Assembly (NCBI GenBank): GCA_024233435.1
Contig: JACKPQ010000001.1
Coordinates: forward strand, 662,074-726,073
Length of the DNA stretch: 64,000 nucleotides
Direction of reading: 5' to 3'
Origin: Chlamydiales bacterium
GTDB taxonomy: Bacteria; Chlamydiota; Chlamydiia; Chlamydiales; JACKPQ01
Below, in pieces: positions 59,378-64,000 of this stretch; position 1 is the first letter of the stretch; every line of letters starts with the position of its first letter. The notes under the pieces are model-generated. The model saw nothing but the letters and a program-made list of their open reading frames with translations. It was not told where the DNA came from and searched no databases. The translations under genes were made by a program, and so were the position numbers.

Positions 59378-59584
59378 GTGAATTCAAGGCAATATCAGCT
59401 ACTTTTAGGGAGTCAGTGTGAAAATTTGGATCTAAATTTGTGTATTGTGATAGAGTATTCCCTGAGAAATATTCACAAACCCTTAGGGGTGGCTGAATAT
59501 GAAGCAAAAATTATTGACTCTCTTCTGGATAACTTTAAGGGGTCATTGTCTACGATACAAGAAATAGAAGAAAACTTGGAATGA
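59378..59584 (+). pseudogene. C-terminal remnant of a DUF1016/YhcG (PDDEXK) nuclease
   Basis: A 68-aa frame beginning at GTG 59378, of which residues ~15-68 (CIVIEYSLRNIHKPLGVAEY, then LSTIQEIEENLE) match the end of DUF1016/YhcG-type nucleases, normally ~340 aa. The catalytic PDDEXK core and the N-terminus are missing. The gene appears to be a decayed tail left inside the tRNA-adjacent island. The next gene, a GNAT acetyltransferase, begins 6 bp later. Confidence 0.6.
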
Positions 59585-59590
59585 TTTTTT

Positions 59591-60022
59591 ATGAGTCAAC
59601 AACCATACAAAATAATAGAAGAAACTTTTGATATAGATCTTAAGAAAAGGATTTATGAAGGGTTTAGTGAACATGCATTAGCCTCGGTGGGATCAGATAG
59701 CAACATGGAGGATATTACCTTTATTGCACGTGATTCTGGCATCTTCTTGGGAGCAGTTCATGGAAAAACCTTTTGGGGAGCACTTCATATTAAATACCTT
59801 TATGTAACCCCTGAAGCTAGAAGAAATGGCATTGGCAAAGCACTCATGCACCGAGCGTTTAAAAAAGGAATTCTCATGGGGTGCCGCTTTGCCTTCATTG
59901 AAACCATGAGTTTCCAGGCTGTCGATTTTTATAAGAATTTAGGCTTCATTGAGGAATATGTGCGCTCCGGGTACGATAAAGGGACTTCCTTTCACTACAT
60001 GAGGAAAGATTTTCATGCTTAA
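59591..60022 (+). CDS. GNAT-family N-acetyltransferase
   Basis: A 143-aa acetyltransferase. Motif A is KYLYVTPEARRNGIGKALM, with the acetyl-CoA pyrophosphate-binding RRNGIG, followed by a MGCRFAFIETMSFQAVDFYKNLGF segment in place of motif B. The N-terminus (EGFSEHALASVGSDSNMEDI) is that of the common small GNAT subgroup. The substrate is unknown. It sits inside the tRNA-flanked remnant island and is its only intact gene. The Shine-Dalgarno is weak. Confidence 0.88.
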   Translation: MSQQPYKIIEETFDIDLKKRIYEGFSEHALASVGSDSNMEDITFIARDSGIFLGAVHGKTFWGALHIKYLYVTPEARRNGIGKALMHRAFKKGILMGCRFAFIETMSFQAVDFYKNLGFIEEYVRSGYDKGTSFHYMRKDFHA

Positions 60023-60515
60023 ATACAGCTAGCTTTACGATCGTTAAAGCCCAGGTTTTGACGCGCCCAGATTCAAATTTATTTCTCAGAATTGGTATAA
60101 CTACTGGCTAATAACAGTTAAGAGGAGACAGCTCAGCTTGCAGCGGCCCTTAACGGCTAAACTATCTAGACACTCCCCTACAAACCGCGAAGTCACCCCC
60201 TCTGGCAAAATAGGGCGCAAGTCGAGCTAATACGGAATTCGCTTCGCTTGAGCGCTTCCACATGCTTGCGCTATGCAGCCCTCAGTAAGCATTATTTTTA
60301 CCTCGAAGGGCGAGCGAGACAAAATCTAGCCCATTTGAATGACGAACGCCATAGCCCCAGCGCTATGGCTGAGGAAGAAAATGTGCTAGATACAGTCGCA
60401 GCCGGCCTACGAGCAAAAAAGAAGGCGCACTGAGGGCTCTAAACCCCCTCCGGGCGTTCTCATCCCCTCTTTGGTTGCCAGTGGTTTTTATAGTTAAAGT
60501 TTGTGAGAGGTAATA
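60023..60515. other. 493-bp intergenic stretch with repeat fragments
   Basis: No convincing gene. A perfect 8-bp inverted repeat GCCATAGC/GCTATGGC with a 6-base loop lies at 60348-60369. AAAAAAGAAGG-GCACTGAGGG at about 60414-60435, followed by CTCTAAACCCCC, resembles the block next to the tRNA fragment at 59291. A small open frame at 60248-60433 has no recognisable product. This looks like residue of an excised or decayed element. Confidence 0.5.
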
Positions 60516-60600
60516 CGGAAGAGGAGGGATTCGAACCCCCGGTTGGTTTCCCAACTTCTGTTTTCAAGACAGACGCATTCGGCCACTCTGCCACTCTTCC
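60516..60600 (-). tRNA. tRNA-Ser (anticodon TGA)
   Basis: An 85-nt cloverleaf on the minus strand. The acceptor stem GGAAGAG/CTCTTCC pairs fully, with discriminator G. The anticodon stem TCTGT/ACAGA encloses loop CTTGAAA, giving anticodon TGA for UCA/UCN codons. The long variable arm (AGTTGGGAAACCAAC) and T-loop TTCGAAT are those of a serine tRNA. The CCA end is not encoded. Confidence 0.96.
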
Positions 60601-60696
60601 AGAACCGTCCATTCTAACAAATAGGGATTTTGTATTCAAGTTTTAGATTTATCGGGAAGCTTTGACAGAATTATAGTAGATCTGTATAGGTTTGGT

Positions 60697-61251
60697 GTGG
60701 CACTTGACCTACTAAAACTTTTTCCATTTCGGGCTTTTCAATTGAAAATCTTAGCAGATCTTCTGAGATTAAATGTTTGCTCTGTTGCGGAAATTGGGGT
60801 CTACCGAGGTACAAATGCAAAATGCCTGCGCACTCTATTTCCAGAAGCTCAACTCTATTTAATTGATCCATGGATGCTCTCTCCAGAATATGTCAGAGGC
60901 GGTGGATGTATAACCCAAGACCCGACTATAATGAGCAAGGCTTATGAAACAGTCATGGAGTGTTTTGGAAACGATCCTCTTACAAAGGTCATTCGCAAAA
61001 CTTCTGAAGACGCAATCCATGATGTTAATTGCGTTGATATTGCTTTTATTGATGGGGATCACAGCTATACATCTGTGATAAGAGATATTGAGCTATGGCA
61101 AGGAAAGGTGCGAGAAGGGGGCATTTTAGCAGGTCATGATTATGGGTATCCAGGGCTTGATGGCGTGAAGCAAGCGGTAGATGAGTGCTTTGGCAATGAT
61201 GTTATTGTTGGCTCAGATTACACATGGCTAAAAGTGATTCGCCCCAGCTGA
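60697..61251 (+). CDS. class I SAM-dependent methyltransferase (Methyltransf_24-like)
   Basis: A 184-aa enzyme with SAM motif VAEIGVYRGTNAKCLRTLF (about residues 30-48), LYLIDPW, and FIDGDHSYTSVIRDIELW, a pattern of the Methyltransf_24/cephalosporin-hydroxylase-like group, often acting on sugars or small metabolites. Start at GTG 60697 is the first possible in-frame start after an upstream stop, but no ribosome site is visible. The end overlaps the convergent zeta-like gene by 50 bp. Confidence 0.82.
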   Translation: MALDLLKLFPFRAFQLKILADLLRLNVCSVAEIGVYRGTNAKCLRTLFPEAQLYLIDPWMLSPEYVRGGGCITQDPTIMSKAYETVMECFGNDPLTKVIRKTSEDAIHDVNCVDIAFIDGDHSYTSVIRDIELWQGKVREGGILAGHDYGYPGLDGVKQAVDECFGNDVIVGSDYTWLKVIRPS

Positions 61252-62188
61252 TATCTGTACGCTCTAGCTTAGCGCAGGCTGAATCATGTAGCTCAACCAT
61301 ATTTGGGTAAGCTGAATTGCTTTTGACCATGAGGGATTTACTATCCTTGGTCCAAGTAGCGGCTAATACAGCATCGCCATCTGCCCGATCTCTATAATAA
61401 AAATCGATTTTATCTGCATACTGTAGGTATGTGCCGAGGCGTTGAGGAACAAGCTTCCCCTTTTCATTAACGTCCACTTCTGTAGTTTGCACAAATTCTT
61501 TATCTCTTAAGTGAATTGATTTCCAACGCACAGCATCAGGAGCGCTGACATGAATGAGATGAATTTTATAGCCGTTGTCTTTCAAAAGCTGAAATCGGGC
61601 TGCTATATCTGAACTTGTAGATGTTGTCCCATAGAAAAAGGCTTTTTTCTCACGGATGAAGTTGCCTAGGATAATATGGGCAGCTGCATTTGATGCTGGA
61701 CGCCACTTAGTATATGCGTCCTTGCGCACTTTTAACTCTTCTTTTAGGCACTCTTCATAAGAGCTACATTTAATGGTCCCCACAGACCTAATTAAGTCAG
61801 GCAAATAGGTGTGGCTCATGTTTTTCAAGCAAACTGCATCCGGGTCAATGTAGCCATAACCTTGATATTCATCAAGCTTTAGAAGTTGCTCTAAAAGCAC
61901 TGTTTTCCCAGCCCCTGGTGCACCTGCAGATATAACAGCAATTGGCTCTGATACAGTGCCGCAATAACTCTTGTAAATCTCTTCGATATCGATATTAATG
62001 GATGATCTCTCAGATTCTGTATACTCACCGTCGTAATCAAACCCACCACCTTTTAAATAGTCAACGATTGTTGCTTGAGGAAGAAAGTAGGTAAATTTAT
62101 CATCGTAAATGTTGCTTAGTTCGACAATTCCAGCTATGGCTTGAGCTCCTATGATCAATGTGGTTAAAAACATACCCACGCGCATCAT
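61202..62188 (-). CDS. exported zeta-toxin-like kinase
   Basis: ATG at 62188 follows AGGAGGT and gives a signal peptide MMRVGMFLTTLIIGAQAIAG. The mature protein has a P-loop, GAPGAGKT (89-96), then YIDPDAVC (115-117 DPD), KDAYTKWRPASNAAAHIIL, FYGTTSTSSDIAARF and HLIHVSAPD. This order matches zeta-toxin/UDP-GlcNAc kinase-like P-loop kinases, in which the Asp after the P-loop binds substrate. Zeta toxins are normally cytoplasmic with an epsilon antitoxin. Here no antitoxin is adjacent, and export suggests action in the periplasm, outside the cell, or in a host compartment. Activity is inferred from motifs. Confidence 0.75.
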   Translation of the reverse strand: MMRVGMFLTTLIIGAQAIAGIVELSNIYDDKFTYFLPQATIVDYLKGGGFDYDGEYTESERSSINIDIEEIYKSYCGTVSEPIAVISAGAPGAGKTVLLEQLLKLDEYQGYGYIDPDAVCLKNMSHTYLPDLIRSVGTIKCSSYEECLKEELKVRKDAYTKWRPASNAAAHIILGNFIREKKAFFYGTTSTSSDIAARFQLLKDNGYKIHLIHVSAPDAVRWKSIHLRDKEFVQTTEVDVNEKGKLVPQRLGTYLQYADKIDFYYRDRADGDAVLAATWTKDSKSLMVKSNSAYPNMVELHDSACAKLERTDISWGESLLAMCNLSQQ

Positions 62189-62202
62189 AAACACCTCCTG
62201 CT

Positions 62203-63219
62203 TTAAAACTGTTTTAAAAACCGCACGTCATTATCTGTAAACTGGCGAATATCCCTCACGCCGTGGCGCAGCATAAATAAGCGCTCTACTCCCCCACCCC
62301 AGGCAAAACCTGAGTAGGTTTCAGGATCAATACCGCCCTGCTTTAAAACTTCTGGATGAACCATGCCGGCTCCACAAACCTCAAGCCACCCTGTATCTTT
62401 GCATAGACGACAACCTGTACCGCCACAGGCTGTGCATTGAATATCAACTTCGATACCAGGCTCAACGAATGGAAAATAACTAGCGCGTGTGCGCATGTTG
62501 ACGTTTTTATGAAAGATCTTAGAGTAAAAGGTTTCTAGTGTTGCAAGAAGATCTGACATGGTCACGCCCATATCGACATAAAACACATCGACTTGATGAA
62601 ATAACACATGCGATCTTGAGGTGATTGTTTCATTGCGGTAACACTTTCCAGGAGATGCAATTCTAATTGGAGGAATTTGGCTCTCCATGATGCGCTGTTG
62701 GATATTTGTTGTGTGTGAGCGCAAGAGCAGATCCTTATCGATATAGAAGGTATCTTGCATATCAAGAGCTGGATGGTCAGGGGGGAAATTTAATCCCCAA
62801 TAATTATAAAATTCTGTTTCAATCTCAGGTGAGAGTTGGATGGAAAAACCCATTTCTTTTAAAACATCGGTGATCTCATCGATCATTTGTGAAATTGGAT
62901 GTGCTCTACCTAAAAAACGTTTACGACCAGGCTCTGTTACGTCTATCGTTTCGTTTTTAAGTCGCTTATCAAGCTCTTCGTTATAAAATTGCTCAGCAAC
63001 TGCTTCAATGGCTGTTGCGATTTCTTGCTTGAGTTCGTTGATCAGTTTACCAGCTTTAGGACGCTCTTCTTCTGAGCAATCTTTTAAGCTTTTCATAAGG
63101 TCTTGGACAGGACTTTTACGCCCCAGATAACGAATACGCAAAGCCTCTACATCTTGAGATGTGGAGGCTTTACTTAAATCTGCTTGGAATTGATGCCGTA
63201 GATTGGATATCGATTCCAC
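62203..63219 (-). CDS. pheS: phenylalanyl-tRNA synthetase alpha subunit
   Basis: A 338-aa PheS. The N-terminal coiled-coil arm (about 1-90) is followed by the class II core with RFLGRAHPISQMIDEI, FPPDHPALDMQDTFYI (motif 1 region), PGKCYRNETITSRSH (motif 2) and GFAWGGGVERLFMLRHGV (motif 3). It pairs with PheT, encoded elsewhere, to charge tRNA-Phe. The start is GTG at 63219, without a strong ribosome site, 7 bp after rplT, suggesting translational coupling. The order rpmI-rplT-pheS is standard for chlamydiae. Confidence 0.97.
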   Translation of the reverse strand: MESISNLRHQFQADLSKASTSQDVEALRIRYLGRKSPVQDLMKSLKDCSEEERPKAGKLINELKQEIATAIEAVAEQFYNEELDKRLKNETIDVTEPGRKRFLGRAHPISQMIDEITDVLKEMGFSIQLSPEIETEFYNYWGLNFPPDHPALDMQDTFYIDKDLLLRSHTTNIQQRIMESQIPPIRIASPGKCYRNETITSRSHVLFHQVDVFYVDMGVTMSDLLATLETFYSKIFHKNVNMRTRASYFPFVEPGIEVDIQCTACGGTGCRLCKDTGWLEVCGAGMVHPEVLKQGGIDPETYSGFAWGGGVERLFMLRHGVRDIRQFTDNDVRFLKQF

Positions 63220-63226
63220 AAGCCAC

Positions 63227-63589
63227 TTATGCTGCTACGAGGGCTTTTTTAGCGGTCTCTGCAACAGCTGAGAAGCTGGCAGGATCGCGAAGAGCCATAT
63301 CGGCGAGCATTTTGCGGTTGATGCAGCAGCCAGCTTTCGCTAGACCATGAATCAGTTTGCTATAAGACAGCCCATTGATCTTGGCGGCCACACCAATGCG
63401 AACAATCCAAAGTGAACGAAAATTACGCTTCTTCTGCTTGCGGTGCTCTGTGCTGAAAGCCATAGCTTTCATCACGGCATCTTTGGCTAAACGAAAGTGA
63501 TTTTTGCGATCGCCAAAAAAGCCACTAGCTCTTTTTAGCATTCTTTTACGACGTCTGCGTGAAGCAACGGCGTTGGTTACGCGTACCAT
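63227..63589 (-). CDS. rplT: 50S ribosomal protein L20
   Basis: A 120-aa basic protein with the usual order: MVRVTNAVASRRRRKRMLKR, GFFGDRKNHFRLAKDAVMKA and RRNFRSLWIVRI-type core (here KKRNFRSLWIVRIG), NGLSYSKLIHGLAKAG, NRKMLADMA. It binds 23S rRNA early in assembly. AAGGAG precedes the ATG. Confidence 0.98.
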   Translation of the reverse strand: MVRVTNAVASRRRRKRMLKRASGFFGDRKNHFRLAKDAVMKAMAFSTEHRKQKKRNFRSLWIVRIGVAAKINGLSYSKLIHGLAKAGCCINRKMLADMALRDPASFSAVAETAKKALVAA

Positions 63590-63610
63590 GATAACTCCTT
63601 ATCTAGTTAT

Positions 63611-63805
63611 TTAAATATTCATGAGGTTTTTATACTTAGTCTCATGAGTTGCCGCTACGAGGACAGGGTTTCTGTTTTGTCGTTTGCGCTTATTCGGCTT
63701 GCGAGTCAGCAAGTGACGACGCGCCTGTTTGTTGCGAACGAGTTTACCAGTACCTGTCACTTTAAACCGTGCGACGACGGCTTTTCGAGTTTTCATCTTA
63801 GGCAC
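63611..63805 (-). CDS. rpmI: 50S ribosomal protein L35
   Basis: A 64-aa protein: PKMKTRKAVVARFKVTGTGK, RRHLLTRKPNKRKRQNR. These match L35. GTG at 63805 is the start, with AGGAGA 8 bp upstream, giving the conserved MPKMKT N-terminus. It is the first gene of the rpmI-rplT-pheS unit, 21 bp before rplT. No infC gene is seen between it and the window edge. Confidence 0.96.
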   Translation of the reverse strand: MPKMKTRKAVVARFKVTGTGKLVRNKQARRHLLTRKPNKRKRQNRNPVLVAATHETKYKNLMNI

Positions 63806-63841
63806 AATCTTCTCCTAAAAATTGATATTTACCAAGGTTTC

Positions 63842-63871
63842 ATCATAGCATCGCTTGCTATTTATGACCAA
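63842..63871 (-). promoter_or_regulatory. candidate promoter for rpmI-rplT-pheS
   Basis: On the minus strand TTGGTC (63871-63866), an 18-bp spacer and TATGAT (63847-63842) lie about 37 bp before the rpmI start. The -10 box is good and the -35 weak. A promoter here would separate rpmI from any upstream infC. Confidence 0.42.
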
Positions 63872-63947
63872 GCATTTCTTTTTCCAAATATTTTATATAT
63901 AATTTAAATTTTTTCCTATAAAACTGACAGGTGTCTGCAGGAGCGAT

Positions 63948-64000
63948 ATTTTGGATGTAGTTTGGACTCGCAGAGCGCCTCACATACCTTTAGGTAGGGG
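63948..64000. repeat. dispersed intergenic repeat, copy 2 (cut by window edge)
   Basis: A partner of 18944-18997: ATTTTGG, TAGTTTGG, a CGC-rich centre and ACATACCTTTAGGTAG in the same order. It continues beyond the window. The intervening bases 63806-63947 hold the rpmI promoter region and AT-rich sequence only. Confidence 0.38.

Noticed and set aside
60248..60433. 61-aa frame in the tRNA-linked island
   Set aside because: No recognisable protein, no ribosome site, and its end coincides with a duplicated block; it is probably residue of a larger element.
60516..60600. Possible second tRNA at 60436-60460 (T-arm-like CTCTAAACCCCC)
   Set aside because: Only a T-arm-like fragment is present, with no acceptor or anticodon stem; only the tRNA-Ser is complete.
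63644..63907. 87-aa frame opposite rpmI
   Set aside because: It is antisense to a certain ribosomal protein gene, with no supporting signals.

Overview
The window looks like the chromosome of an obligate intracellular bacterium of the order Chlamydiales, probably one of the amoeba- or arthropod-associated families outside Chlamydiaceae. This is inferred from gene content: a type III secretion translocator/LcrH operon, hemL beside a FliO-like membrane protein, rpmI-rplT-pheS, paired OppA lipoproteins, many large exported proteins without recognisable family, and LRR/ankyrin-type effector candidates. The family cannot be settled from sequence alone. No rRNA, CRISPR array or intact transposase gene was seen. 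One tRNA gene (tRNA-Ser, TGA) is present.

Layout. 0-5.5 kb: a methyltransferase/2OG-oxygenase pair, a HAD phosphatase with an unknown partner, a FliO-like protein and hemL. 5.6-8.4 kb: a compact type III secretion operon (unknown protein, LcrH/SycD chaperone, hydrophobic translocator, small partner). 8.4-11.8 kb: an MlaE-MlaF-MlaD lipid transporter followed by YqgE. 11.8-16.4 kb: an inverse autotransporter with a beta-helix passenger, and a large unknown protein. 16.4-20.6 kb: an AT-rich CPBP protease, an LRR protein with a DUF4258-like C-terminus, and an MFS exporter. 20.7-30.7 kb: one long co-directional run of three N-terminally membrane-anchored kinase-like paralogues, two OppA lipoproteins, a 692-residue unknown, a YdjM-like membrane protein and an ABC-2 exporter. 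31-42.5 kb: an S9 peptidase, an LbtU-like outer membrane protein, an LRR protein, a short secretin with a small partner, and an EmrAB/outer-membrane-factor efflux set. 42.5-49 kb: gshF with a coiled-coil membrane protein, a SUKH/ankyrin protein, an unknown exported protein and a partly decayed duplication of the gshF junction. 49-54.4 kb: an NfeD/flotillin pair with a tandem array of ankyrin-like membrane proteins. 54.5-59.2 kb: two paralogous unknowns, two prolyl isomerases, an SprT-like protein and an MFS transporter. 59.3-60.6 kb: a small remnant island next to tRNA-Ser. 60.7-64 kb: a methyltransferase, an exported zeta-toxin-like kinase, and pheS-rplT-rpmI.

Themes. Much of the window concerns the cell envelope and host interface: type III secretion, surface autotransporter, siderophore-type porin, oligopeptide capture, multidrug efflux and candidate effectors. 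Genes are packed very tightly. Same-strand genes often overlap by 1-20 bp, and most convergent pairs overlap tail to tail, so few classical terminators are visible. Recent rearrangement is concentrated in 44.5-53 kb, where duplication has copied gene ends along with whole genes. The most unusual items are the three anchored kinase-like paralogues among the OppA genes, the exported zeta-like kinase, the LRR-DUF4258 fusion, and the flotillin-linked tandem array.
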